Part shown: positions 49,632 to 60,737 of the stretch, in pieces
Numbering within the stretch: the stretch's first letter is position 1
Layout of the letters: every line of letters starts with the position of its first letter
Source: Pempheris klunzingeri
Taxonomy: Eukaryota > Chordata > Actinopteri > Acropomatiformes > Pempheridae
Reading direction: 5' to 3'
Assembly: GCF_042242105.1 (NCBI RefSeq)
Contig: NC_092033.1
Span: 7,941,908-8,005,907, forward strand
DNA: 64,000 nucleotides
Translations under genes and position numbers: made by a program
Notes under the pieces: model-generated
The model's input: the letters and a program-made list of their open reading frames with translations, nothing else
Databases searched by the model: none
Told to the model about the DNA's origin: nothing

Positions 49632-49634
49632 GGC

Positions 49635-49668
<34 letters not shown>
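49632..49668 (+). repeat. (CAGA)n tetranucleotide repeat
   Basis: About nine tandem CAGA units. Confidence 0.95.
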
Positions 49669-49669
<1 letters not shown>

Positions 49670-50185
49670 GCAGGCAAAGTACAACAGTAATGAGGAATTG
49701 TTCAGAATGCAGATTTGATGGCCTTAGACACATTTATTAATTGTTACCTGTTTTTATATATTTCTGCAGCATGGATTAGTTAACAAAGCTACTTCTTCAT
49801 CAGCAGCAAACCATTATTTTGAGAAAGAAATGTCTAATTGTCTATTTTTCAGTCTTTCAGCTAAAGTAGCAAAGGTTTTCATGCAACAGTGGTGGAATGG
49901 CAGCTCAACGTCAAGTCAAACTGATAAACATGACAAACAGAGACAGGAAGTAAAGAAAGAGCAGAAAAGTGAACAAAAGGCATAAAAGGAAGAGAAAAGC
50001 TAAAATGGCACAAAGAGAGAAATAATGTCATGAATGAAGCAACGGGAGGGAGGAGACAGAACAGAAGTTGACTTGGTAGACAGGGAGGGAGGAGGAAGAG
50101 AGATTATCTCTCTCTAATGGCTAACTTGTTGACAGCAACACTTTTCACCACCTCTATCTACACATCTAACATTACTATCTGCCCT

Positions 50186-50186
<1 letters not shown>

Positions 50187-50247
<61 letters not shown>
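50187..50247 (+). repeat. (CA)30 microsatellite
   Basis: A perfect CA run of about 60 bases, immediately followed by a pyrimidine tract and an exon-like segment. Confidence 0.97.
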
Positions 50248-50249
<2 letters not shown>

Positions 50250-50264
50250 CCTCTCCTCCTGCAG

Positions 50265-50304
50265 GGTTTATCAGCCCTGACTGTCAGTCCGCTCTACAGC
50301 TCAG
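50265..50304 (+). other. Possible 40-nt exon
   Basis: CTTCCTCTCCTCCTGCAG precedes and CAG|GTGGGT follows a 40-base segment, so both splice sites look usable on the + strand. No parent transcript is recognised. It could be chance next to the microsatellite. Confidence 0.2.
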
Positions 50305-50309
50305 GTGGG

Positions 50310-51560
50310 TTTCAGAATTTAAAACCATGAAAAGTGCAAAGCGAACCGGAGACGTCACCGCCAGAGACGACCTCGGCTTCCTGTCAGCTCCTCTGCAGCC
50401 GTCACGTCACATGTTGGAAATGAATCTGATCGTCTGCTTTCACATAAAACTCACTTCTCTTTTTTTAAGTCTGCTGAGTGATTGTCTCCAGTTAAATAAA
50501 TGTGTTTTTATGATGTATCGCGATGAATTGATGAAGAGGCTTTTATTGAGTTTGCTTGCTTTTTAAAGCATACATGCCTTTGCGATGATCTTTTCCTGCT
50601 GAATTTACTTTTCATTAATGTTTTTGGCTCTACTGAGAAAGGCATGCTGCTCTTAATGACACACTTTATGAAATAACGCATGTTTTGGGGGTTTTAATGA
50701 TGACACTGATCAGATTTTCCTCTGCCTGCATTTGGGCTAAATGTGCGTGGAACAAACTGGCTTTTTTTTTTGTAGATCTTGCCAAGTTCTCAAATGCAAA
50801 CAAAAAAACCCCCAATGTCTGATGCTCAGATTAGTTCATGGGATCTTTAGAGTGTCTGTGAAATGAACAGGGGCCAGAGGTCTCCATAGAGCCTAAATAG
50901 TGACTTTTGATCTGTGGATGTCTCATTACCAAACAGGAGAGGGCAAACACACACACACGCCTACAACTAATCACCCATAATCAACAAACGCAGCGCATGC
51001 ATGCATATTATTACATGTATAATGTCCGTTTAAATGCTACCTTAAATAAATCTGAATACATGTTCGTTGTTGGGTGAAAAAACCCAAAGAAACCCATAAT
51101 TTAAACACACCACAGTGAAGCTGGGTGTCTGTTTTTCCCAGAGAACATTTAAAGTTATTTGAGCGTCACGAACTAAAAAATGTCCACAAAAAAACATTAA
51201 TTGGAACACAGTTTGATTGCACAGCTGACCTCTGACCTACAGCAGCCACCTATTGCACACAGTACAGCCATAATTTAACATGAAGTTTATACAGGCCAGT
51301 GAACCAACATGTGGAGCTCCAGCCATCTGTTATCCTGCTCCTCTAGTGTCACCAGGACAAGTTTTCTGTTTGTGATACTTGAGTGTAAAGCCAGAGTTAA
51401 AGGCAGACTTGTGTCAGTGTGTCTAACAGCCTCTGGACCAGATGAAGGCAGAGCAACTTATACTGAGAGAAACATTTGTGCAACATTTCGACCAAAATAG
51501 TCCTGGTCTCCACCGCAGAGCGAGAGGGCTGCCTTCATTTAGGCCGATGGGGTTGGCAGA
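50310..51560. other. Intergenic, no gene recognised
   Basis: AT-rich sequence without supported coding regions, apart from the tail of a low-complexity open frame that began in the CA tract at 50187. Confidence 0.6.
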
Positions 51561-51569
51561 TCTCTCTCA

Positions 51570-51652
51570 CACAGACACACACACACACATGCACACACAC
51601 ACACACACACAGACACACACACACACACACACTCACACACACACACACACTC
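51570..51652 (+). repeat. Interrupted CA microsatellite
   Basis: CA runs broken by single G or T changes over about 80 bases. Confidence 0.95.
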
Positions 51653-52110
51653 ACCACTGTCATATGGGAGCCAAAGTCATGAAATAAGCCCATTCTGTAA
51701 GTAGACTGTGACAACGGAAACATTGTGGGGACAAAACGTCTACAAGTTCAAATGGAGCAAAGTCCAAAACGCAGTGCACCAAGTTCAAAGCAACTTTTTT
51801 TTCACAGTGACTTCAGATGTGTTTATGCTGTTCAGAGCGCACAAAGTAACTCACATCACTGTTAAAGTTCAGATCTATCATTTAAAGTCCATTAACTCTT
51901 GTGTAATGTATTACAACTGTGGGGACAAAGATGATGGAGCCAAAAAAAAAGTGACTACAAAGTGTCAGAAGGTCGAAATACATGTGTTCATTAATACATG
52001 TACTCACAGAGTGTGTCGTTTTGATTTAATTACCTTCTTGTGTTTTGTGGTGTCAAATTGAGAACTTTTCTTTTCTTAATTAAGTTTTAAAAAATGAATG
52101 CAGTTCTTAC

Positions 52111-52706
52111 CTGGTCTACAGGAAAAGTTTCTCCTCCGGCCACCCGAAGCTCTCCAGTCCGAAAAGTGCCGACTCTGAGTCCGACTAGGAAGCTGCAGAC
52201 AGATCGGTGTTTTTATTGAAAGGGAAACCCCTTCAGGCAGATCCCACAGCAGCCTCACTGAGTGATAACAGATACAAATTCTTCCAAGCGCCACTTTTGG
52301 CGCACGTCCTCGATCACCTTCACGGAGAAATACCACACGAAAGTCCTTGTCTAAGTCTCCAAAAGTCGATTTATGGGAGTGTATAGAAGTGTAACGCAGC
52401 CTCCGGCGATCCGCGGACCTGTCAGTGTCCCCCAAAGTCCCAACTTGTCATGTGGAAATGTGGAAATCGAGGCAGAAATCAGTGGCACGCGTTGCTCTGT
52501 GTGTACGACTGTGTGCGCGGTGTCCTCAGCAACAGGTGTCAGAAATAAAGTGAGATTTCTTCACGGCCATCACAAGTTTCCAAACGCTCTCCAACTAATT
52601 ACGCACGCAGGGAAAACGAGGAGGAGGAGGAGGAGGCAGGGAGGGAGGAAAGGAGTGTGCTCGCCAAAGTTTTTACGCGTCGAGCAACACGAGAGAAAAG
52701 TTTGAG

Positions 52707-52746
<40 letters not shown>

Positions 52747-52930
52747 TGAAACAAAAGAGCCCTGAAGTTCAGCCGGTTTCTGTTTATGCGCAGAATGAGG
52801 ACTCTCCTCTGCTCTGATGTGGAAACCGCTCGCCTGCCCACCGGCGGAGAAAGAGAGGGAGGGAGAGACAGCTGCCTCACACAGAAGCTGGAGGAAAGAA
52901 AGGTGTGTGTCTCTCCAACATTCACCAGAC
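52111..52930 (-). promoter_or_regulatory. CpG island with probable first exon of an unknown transcript
   Basis: CpG dinucleotides are dense through this stretch (for example GCGCCACTTTTGGCGCACG, CGGCGATCCGCGG, ACGCGTCGAG), in contrast to the CpG-poor DNA on both sides. Read on the - strand the island ends at a consensus splice donor, CAG|GTAAGAAC, with the cut after 52111. A (GA)n tract lies at 52709-52741. Open frames in it (such as 52076-52435 on the - strand) are not recognised, so the exon may be a 5' UTR or part of a long non-coding RNA. The transcript would run leftward, downstream of erc1 and toward fbxl14. No further exon was identified. Confidence 0.5.
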
Positions 52931-52951
52931 ATCAGGGATGAGTAAAACCTC

Positions 52952-53062
52952 TGTCAGGAGTGGGATTTGAACCCACGCCTCCATTTGGAGACCAGAAATC
53001 CCATTGTGGAGGAAGGATGAAGTCCTTGAGTCTGGCGCCTTAGACCGCTCGGCCATCCTGAC
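52952..53062 (-). tRNA. tRNA-Leu(CAA) with intron
   Basis: Intact, 84 nt mature with a 27-nt intron (52998-53024). All stems pair. About 150 bases of its 5' flank (53065-53205) are repeated beside the next copy at 53483. It lies at the edge of the CpG island. Confidence 0.96.
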
Positions 53063-53482
53063 ACCTCTACTACTTGTATACAAAAAAAGAAAAAAACAAA
53101 ATAAAATACTAAAGGTAATTTGTAATTAGTCCTGCTTGTCCTGGAAGTCAAAGTCTGTTTGTCCCTTTTAAATTTCTTAAGTTTATTAACTATTGAAAAA
53201 GGTTATTGTTGCTAAAGCTCATTTTAAAGTTCATACTTGTATTCGGAGGTCCTACTAGAGCAGCTTTACATGGTTTAATGTTCAAAATGTACATTATTTT
53301 TCTCATAGACGACTCGGCTGCTGGACAGAACAGTCTGCTGCTCTGCTCTCGCCTGTGACATGTTTGTTACAGGGAGCTGGCGTTATTGAGGAAAAAACAA
53401 TGGGGGGGATTCAGGAGGTTTTCAGTGGGCGGGCTGGAAGAGGTCACCTGATCAAAATGGAGGAAAATTCATGCAAAAGATG

Positions 53483-53593
53483 TGTCAGGAGTGGGATTTG
53501 AACCCACGCCTCCATTTGGAGACCAGAATTCCCATGGTGGAGGAAGGATGAAGTCCTTGAGTCTGGCGCCTTAGACCACTCGGCCATCCTGAC
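53483..53593 (-). tRNA. tRNA-Leu(CAA) with intron
   Basis: Intact, 84 nt mature with a 27-nt intron (53529-53555) nearly identical to the intron of the 52952 copy. Its 5' flank repeats that of 52952, and its 3' flank repeats that of 55056 (GGAAAATTCATGCAAAAG). Tandem array member. Confidence 0.96.
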
Positions 53594-53741
53594 AACTCTC
53601 TCAGGTGCGTTCAAAAAAAGAACAAGTATAAAACAAAATAAAATACTAAAGGTAATTTGTAATGTGTCCTACTTGTCCTCGAAGTCAAAGTCTGTTTGTC
53701 CCTTTTAAGTTTTTTGAATGTATTTACTATTGTTAAAGGTG

Positions 53742-54855
53742 TGCTCCAATTATCAGGGTGTCACACTGCTCAGCCTCCCGGGGAAAGTCTACTCCAGGGT
53801 GCTGAAAGGAGGCTCCACCCGATTGCCGAACTTCAGATTCTAGAAGAACAATGCGGATTCCGTCCTGGTCGTGGAACAGTGGACCAGTGGACCAGCTCTT
53901 TACCCTTGTGGGGCTGTTGGAGGGGTCATGGGAGTTCGCCCATCCAGTACACATGTGTTTTATAGACTTGGAGAAGGCCTATGACCGTGTCCCTCAGCAA
54001 ATCCTGTGGGGGGGGGATACTGCGGGAGTATGGGGTATTGCTACAAGCTACTCAGTCCCTGTTTAACCAAAGTGAGAGCTGTGTCCGCATTCTCGGCACA
54101 AAGTCAAGCGTGTTCTCAGTGGGGGTTGGACTCCGCCAAGGCTGCCCCTTATCATCGATCTCAAGGCGCAGCCGAGGAGAGGAGAGTATCCGGTTTGGTG
54201 ACCTCAGAATTGCATCTCTGCTTTTTGCAGATGATGTGGTTCTGTTGGCTTCCTCAGACCGTGACCTTCAGCATGCGCTGGTGCGGTTTGCAGCTGAGTG
54301 TGAAGCGGTCGGGATGAGGGTCAGCACCTCTAAGTCTGAGGCCATGGTTCTCTGCCAGAAAAAGGTGGATTGCCCCCTCTGGGTTGGGAGTGAGTTGCTG
54401 CCCCAAGTGGGGGAGTTCAAGTATCTCGGGGTCTTGTTCACAAGTGAGGGTAAAATGGAGCACGAGATGTTCCTTGTAGCAGTAATGCGGCCGCTGTACC
54501 GGTCTGCTGTGGTGAAGAAGGAGCTGAACCAGAAGGGGATCTACGTTCCCACCCTCACCTATGATCATGAACTCTGGGTAATGACCGAAAGAACGAGATC
54601 TGAAGCTGAAATGAGTTTCCTCCGTAGGGTGTCTGGGCTCAGCCTTAGAGATAGGGTGAGGAGCTCGGAGTAGAGCCGCTGCTCCTTCACATTGAAAGGA
54701 GCCAGTTGAGGTGGTTTGGGCATCTGGTCAGGATGACTCCTGGTCGCCTCCCCTTAGAGGTTTTCCGGGCATGCCACTCAGGGAGGAGACCCCGGGGCAG
54801 ACCCAGAACCCGCTGGAGGGATTACATCTCTCGGCTGATATGGGACCTTTAACTA
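53742..54855 (+). mobile_element. Truncated LINE (non-LTR retrotransposon) reverse transcriptase fragment
   Basis: Translated pieces read as a non-LTR reverse transcriptase: NYQGVTLLSLPGKVYSRVL, then EEQCGFRPGRGTVDQ, LEKAYDRVPQ, SVGVGLRQGCPLS, and the catalytic box SLLFADDVVLLAS at about 54217-54255, followed by MSFLRRVSGLSLRDRVRSS and near the end RGRPRTRWRDYIS. Reading frame changes several times and short internal segments are missing, for example just after GLRQGCPLS, so it is a dead copy. Both ends are missing: no ORF1, no endonuclease and no clear tail. The protein resembles an abundant teleost LINE of the Rex1/L2-like kind, from memory. It sits between two tandem tRNA-Leu genes, in opposite orientation. 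Confidence 0.88.
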
Positions 54856-55055
54856 CTGAGTTTAACTGACTCTAATGCAAATAATCTGCTAACTGACAGT
54901 CAGTGTCACAGGTCTAACCTGTGGAGCTGTTTCAGCGTTGTCACAGTCACAGTTAATTAGCATGTTGTCATGACTTTAGAGTACAGTTCAGATATTCAAA
55001 CTTGTTTTACACATATTTTACCAATCAAAATGTAGGAAAATTCATGCAAAAGGTG

Positions 55056-55168
55056 TGTCAGGAGTGGGATTTGAACCCACGCCTCTATTTGGAGACCAGA
55101 AATCCCTTTTTGCAGAGAAAGGAGTCAGTCCTTGAGTCTGGCGCCTTAGACCACTCGGCCATCCTGAC
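55056..55168 (-). tRNA. tRNA-Leu(CAA) with intron
   Basis: 84 nt mature with a 29-nt intron (55102-55130). The variable arm has one changed base (CTCC AAAT AGAG), which weakens that short stem. The other stems, the CAA anticodon and the B box are intact. Probably functional. Confidence 0.93.
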
Positions 55169-55174
55169 TGTTTA

Positions 55175-57408
55175 AACTAAACTTAATCTGGATCCTTTGA
55201 ATTTTCAATGTATATAGTGAGGACTCATAGCTTAGTTTGAACCCGAGTCAGTGTGTCTCTTACACATGTTTGAACGTGGCAGCGTGGGACAAATATTCTC
55301 TGAAAGCAATAAAGGACAGATGGAGGAGAAACATAAGATAAAGAAAATGTCCTCCAGTGTCGGTGGATGTTTGGACTGTCAGTGGCTAACAGCTTATTTT
55401 AGCAGCTCCACTCCTCTCACATTGTTTTTATTTCCTCTCAGAAGTTTTTCCTACTGCTCACTGCCTCCTTGTGTCCCTTCCATCCTGCCAGTTCTCTCCA
55501 TCTACTCCTCCCTCCCCCCTTTCCTCCATTCATCCCACCTACAGCCCAGTAATTCATTTACTTTACTAACCGTTTCTGTATACAAAAAAAGCAAACACCC
55601 CAAACCAGCAAGCAACACGTTTATGCCTTCAAACCACAACTGAAATCATGAATTATTAAGCTTGAAAACACGTAATATAGACTGAATGTGTGTTTTAAGT
55701 TGAGCTGCTGTTTGTTTTGGTCTCAGCCCTCCCTCTACGCTCCTCTCTCTGTTTTCTCTTTCTCTCCATCACCCTCTCCTTCTTTTTCTTCTCACTCATG
55801 TGTGATGTGATGTGTGATGATTGAAACCACATCTACCCAAAGCCAACGCAAGCCCTCCCCACTTCCTCTGCAGTCACTCAATTTTTATTCCTCCTCCTGG
55901 TCCCTCATGTGTCTCAGGCCTCCACTACATGTACAGTGCAATATGCTGCGTGTACATATACAGTATGTATGGAGAGACTGTAAGGAGATATGTTCTTAAC
56001 TGTGCACATGTTCAAACGCCATCTCAAGGACATTTTTTGTCTTGTGAAGCACCAATTTCAGCAGGATCTTACTATAAAAATGTTTTAAAATTCACATTTA
56101 CTAATAAAAGGCCTTAAAAAGTATTGAATAATCTTAAAGTCTGTTTGGGAATATCCTAAAAATGTATTTATTGAATGCTGTAAGCCTGCCGTCTAAAATC
56201 CACTCATTTAACGTTTGACAAAATCAGTTCAGAGTTAACATCAAAAGTCTCTGTCATCCCGTTACAGTTCAGCTACAGTGAACCCATCTGAGACTCCGAC
56301 TGTGAGACAGTTGTAGTGATTAATATATTATTATTATTATTATTATGAATAAAGAACAAATAGATTTAAACTTCACAACGTAAAAGTGAAAAAGATTTGT
56401 TTTTCTGTTTGTTTTTTTGTTGTCCGGGCTGTTTCAGTCATGTGCTCCAGCAGTGCCCATCGACGGGACGCTCAAAACTCAAGGCGATTTAATATGTACA
56501 CTTGATTTTGTCGCTTTTCCAGTGCAAACAGACTTTGTGTCTGGATCGTTCTCAGTATTAGCAGGTTTTGGGAATGTACTATGAAATTGGGAGAGAGTAT
56601 CTGATTTTAAACCTGCAGCTGAATCAAGTAGTGATCCATCTTGAAATGCTGAAGAGGAAGCAGGAGATTCAGGTTTGATTTGCTTTTTAAGCCACCACTT
56701 GTACTTTTTCCACTTTCTAGGTCATTTTCAAGTTCATAGAGCTTCATAAGAGGTGGATGTTTAGAAGACCTGCACGCCTTAAATGTACACATGAGTACAT
56801 ACTGTATGTTGTTGGTGTTTAAATATGCAATAGTTTGGATACTTTTTGTTCTGAAAGACATGAAGATGAAATGACGGCTGGCGCTCAGTGGATTTCTTTC
56901 CTATCTGACCCCCACCCACCCCACCCTGTTCCTCCATCCCATAAATCAGGGAGCCATACATGCGTATCTCTTCCCCCTCCTCTTTCTTGCTCTGTCCATC
57001 CCTTCTGTCTCCCTCCACTGGCTTTTATTAGGACAGTAGATGGAGAAAGCAGAAGCGACCTACACAAACCCAGGTACTGACACAAGGACAGAGCGTTGCC
57101 ATATGTGAAGGTAAACACCGGCACATATGCTACATTTACAGACTGTCAGGGAGTTCGTCCTCAGCGTGTCTGATGTGTTTTATTGTGTGAGGAACAGAAC
57201 GGCCTTAATAACCTGATGATGTTTTTTCAAAATTCTTCACAGGGGGGAGTCAGAGGTCAGGCCGGGGTCAAGGGTCAAGGTCAGCCGAGCTGGGCGGGTC
57301 TGTTAAACCAGATTTTCTAGTTGAATGAGTAGAACAACAGATTACACTGAGCTGCTGCCATATGCAAAATGCAAACATAAAGGCAGTGTGGGAGTGTCTG
57401 TCTGTGTC

Positions 57409-57439
<31 letters not shown>

Positions 57440-57525
57440 TTTGGGCACTTTCTACATTCACCATTATAATAGGTGAACCCTAACCCTATTACTTTCATTT
57501 TATCCAACTTTATATTTCAACTAAA
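55175..57525. other. Intergenic, no gene recognised
   Basis: Contains a pyrimidine-rich patch (55430-55530), an ATT trinucleotide run (about 56325-56345) and a GT-rich stretch (57398-57440). No supported coding region. Confidence 0.6.
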
Positions 57526-57529
57526 CTGC

Positions 57530-58105
57530 AACTCAGAGGTAAATATTGTACTTTTTACTTCACTGCATTTGTCTGACAGCTTTATTTACTTTTCAGATTA
57601 GAATTTTTCAAAACTCCGCAGTCTCCGAATTTGGTGATTTTGATTTCAAACTGAAGGATCATGTGTTTCGTTGTGAGTTCAGAGAGTTCTCCTACATCTG
57701 AAGCTAAATAAACTATTTAATCCTCAACCAATAACCTGAAATATGCACCGTCACAAAGCTGAAGACAGGCTGTTGTTGTTTTCACAGGACGGCGACGCCA
57801 CAAACCTCTGATCATCTCACAGAACATGATGCATTGCTGTAGGTTAAACTACCCAACAGTGTATGAAGTAGTTCATATGAACTCAGCGTGAAACATCTAC
57901 AGCAGCAAAATACAACACACACAGTAATAAATCAGTAATGTTAATCCAAAAAGCAACAAGAAGAACATTTTGCTGATAACATTTACACACTTTTACTTCA
58001 GTAAGGTTTTGAATGAAGGACTTTCTTGTATGCAGTATTTTCACTGTATGATCCTGCCCTTACTTTACTTACTAGTAAAAGATCAAAAGACTTCTTCCAC
58101 CACTG
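57530..58105 (-). mobile_element. Dispersed teleost repeat, non-coding
   Basis: Read on the + strand it runs from TTGTACTTTTTACTTCACTG through TAAACTACCCAACAGTGTAT and AACATTTTGCTGATAACATT to GACTTCTTCCACCACTGC. The reverse complement begins with the GTGGTGGAAGAAGT start familiar from a very common fish repeat. It has no open frame of note and lies just beyond the predicted 3' end of erc1. Confidence 0.65.
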
Positions 58106-58544
58106 CAAAGCCAAAAAATGTTTCAAGTTACTAAACAGGTCAGGTTTGAAACAGGCCTGTATATCTGACTTGAGTCCAGGCTGAAACAATGCATTTTTAG
58201 ATATTAAAGACAATAGAAACGATGTTGCTGGACGCTGTGTGTGTGTGTGTGTGTGTTTGGTAAAGAGCTGGAACAGGATGAGGCCTGGGGTACGGAATAA
58301 TGTCGTTATTGTGGGCGGATAGGAAAATAAACCACCAGTGACCAGATAAGAGGCACCGTTCAGTCTGCGTGTGGAAGATGGAGAGAGCGAAGGAAAAGGG
58401 ACGGAGAAGTCTGAAAAAGTACATGAAAGGAAAGATGTTCCAAGCCTTTTATCATTTGTACTCAGGTCATCGATAAAAACCTCCAATATCTCATTTTACT
58501 GAGATAAATGAAATGACAATCCTTTGACAATAAAATAAAGATAA

Positions 58545-60599
58545 ATTCATGTTTTATTTCATTCTCTCATTCCGATTTTCAATCCACAGCAAAGTCACGG
58601 TGAGTCCCAGTCTTCACCATTCCCAATGACAAAACATTATCAGTAAAAAACAGACAACAAAATACCGGATTTACAACACGAGCTCATATCGGACGTTTCA
58701 TTCCAAAATAAGAACTATTTGTTAAATGTTACGCAAACTCTTCCCATTCATTAAAGCTTTCAGAGATTCATCTTCATAAAACACATAATGTTTTGGAACG
58801 AAACTCCTCATTTACACTCATGTGGCTTGGAGCTTTTTTTTTTTTTTTTAAACACACAGCTCACTGAAGGTGCTGAGAAAGAATCTTTTTTGTCCCATTC
58901 AGAGAGCCTTACGATGGTGTAAAATCAGATCTGAGTGTGCAGCGTAAATCCTCATCTTTAGGCTTTGTGTCCGCCAGGTATTTCTTTTAAGGGTTAAACA
59001 GCTGCATGTGTGCGACGCCGGTCACGGCTTCGGCGCTCACTACAGTACAAGACCGAAACAAAAGCTTATGATTGAAGTTGGAACAATTTGAACCCCTGGT
59101 GCTCTGTGCTGTAAGCGTTTAAAACATGCTAAGGCTGTCAGCGCTGTGGGGAACATGCATCAGAGTGTCATTTCAACTGTAATGAACGAGAACAAGAAAC
59201 CGAATCTGAGGAAAATGTTCCCGGTGGACACAGAGCCTCATGTAGGTGCAGTATACGTTCCCGATAACAGTCTCCTGATTACGGAACAAATCTGCGGTTA
59301 CTTGCAAGTCACAGAAAAAAAAAAAAAGAAAAATTTTGACACATACATACCAACCAATACATGACAATACTTTCAATTAAACAAAGATTAGTATTTTATA
59401 TATTACCAAAGGCAAAAAAATATATAGCAATGATTTTTCATTCCCTCCCTCCCAAGATAAACAAATAAAAGCAAAAGATTTTTCAATAAGGGAATAAGGG
59501 AAGTTCAGATTTCTCCACATTAACTCTAAAGGATTGTCACAACAAGGGTGAGTGATCTGAACTAATTTCAGCATGGACACCATAAGTCAACATGTTTTTC
59601 TTCGGTTAAAAAGCAACACAAAACATCTACACTGGTGTGTTTTAATAAAGGGAGTATTGCGAGGCTTTATTGTAGTAGTTTGTGCCTTTCATCAATAATG
59701 GGGAAAAAAAAAAATAGATGAAAGTGTCATGTTCCCCTGACGAAAGCTGTGTTTCTGTTAATTAAAGTCCTTCTCTTTACAATTTACACAACTATCTAGA
59801 GATTACTGCTGAAAGAAACTGCAAAGCTGGGACATTTCATCAGATATCAGACAAAAAAAAAAAAAAAGAAATTGAAAAGAAACTAAAAGTTAAAAAGATA
59901 GCAGCAAATGATGTAAAGAATCAAAGGCAGCTGAAATAAACACACTTTAGTATCTGAACCAATCAAATAACAATGTGGTAACAGCGTGTAAGTCTGGCAT
60001 CACAACGAACCTGGCAGCTCTCGCTCACACTTTTTTTTTCTTTTCTTTTACAGCTTCAGAATCTTTTTCCTCTATAAAATACATCAAGTCCAACTGCTGA
60101 TTGCCTGGAAGGACACAAGATGGCCGCTGTGACGTGTCACAGATGGCGAGTGCAGTGAAGGCTCCTTCTGTTCCGGAGTAGTCAGGGAAATACGTGTTAA
60201 CGTCTCGACAAACATCAACTATTTCCGTAGAACTTGCATGCCAACAAAGCACTGAACTGAAAAATGAACAATATTTTTCTCAGCTGGCTCTGTTTGTTTA
60301 AAACGATAGCGACTAAAGACACAGCGGAAGGAATATTTTTTAGTAATGACGTGACCGACCCCCTTTTCAGTCTGTGAAAATGACGAGTGAAAAAGAGCAG
60401 GTGGGAAAGAAAGTCCTCATCCTCACGTCCAACACTGCACTGATTTTAGCACTATATCAGGGGATTATGGGGGCTAGCTGGAGACTTCTGATGGTCCTGT
60501 GTGTGTGTGTGTGTGTGTGTGTGTGACTGAGTGTTGAATGTTTGGTGTTTGCTTGCTTGCTTTCTGACTTGCCAATCAATGCATGTATATGTTTCTGTG
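58545..60599 (-). other. erc1: Probable erc1 3' UTR
   Basis: Continuous non-repetitive, microsatellite-poor sequence downstream of the erc1 stop on the - strand, except for a (GT)n tract (+ strand) at 60498-60524. AATAAA signals on this strand lie at 59666-59671 (about 0.9 kb after the stop) and 58553-58558 (about 2.0 kb), the second followed by a T-rich stretch. The long UTR fits the gene family, but its true end needs transcript data. Confidence 0.5.
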
Positions 60600-60737
60600 T
60601 CAGCAGCTGTCCTCCAGAGCGTTGACGACTTGTTCCAAAATGTCGGGGCATCGGTCGGCGATCTGCTGCAGGACCTGATTGGCGTACTCCTGGAGCTCCG
60701 CCCCCTCTCTCTCACACAGCGCTAACTCCGCCTCCAA
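60600..60737 (-). CDS. erc1: ERC1/ELKS, last coding exon (partial gene)
   Basis: On the - strand a pyrimidine-rich acceptor (CCCCCTCTCAG) opens a 45-codon exon in phase 0 that ends with TGA at 60600-60602. The peptide includes LCEREGAELQEYANQVLQ and IADRCPDILEQVVNALEDSC. It is acidic and helical, with the L-x-x-Y...L-x-x-I...P-x-I-L pattern of the FIP-type Rab-binding domain that closes the ubiquitous ERC1 isoform. By family knowledge ERC1 (ELKS, RAB6IP2) is a coiled-coil scaffold of presynaptic active zones and of exocytic and adhesion sites. The identification also rests on position: ERC1 and FBXL14 are convergent neighbours in human. Upstream exons lie beyond the right edge or were not recognised in 60738-64000. 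The alternative brain-type end (GIWA) was looked for and not seen. Assignment to the a or b paralog is open. Confidence 0.85.
   Translation of the reverse strand: MEAELALCEREGAELQEYANQVLQQIADRCPDILEQVVNALEDSC

Noticed and set aside
52076-52435. 119-codon - strand open frame in the CpG island as a protein gene
   Set aside because: Translation is not recognised and the frame runs across the strong splice donor, so its last part would be intronic. The region is kept as a possible first exon only.
53696-54673. Reverse transcriptase frames as a host or domesticated gene
   Set aside because: Frames are broken, parts of the polymerase are missing and the wording matches an abundant teleost LINE, so it is called as a dead element.
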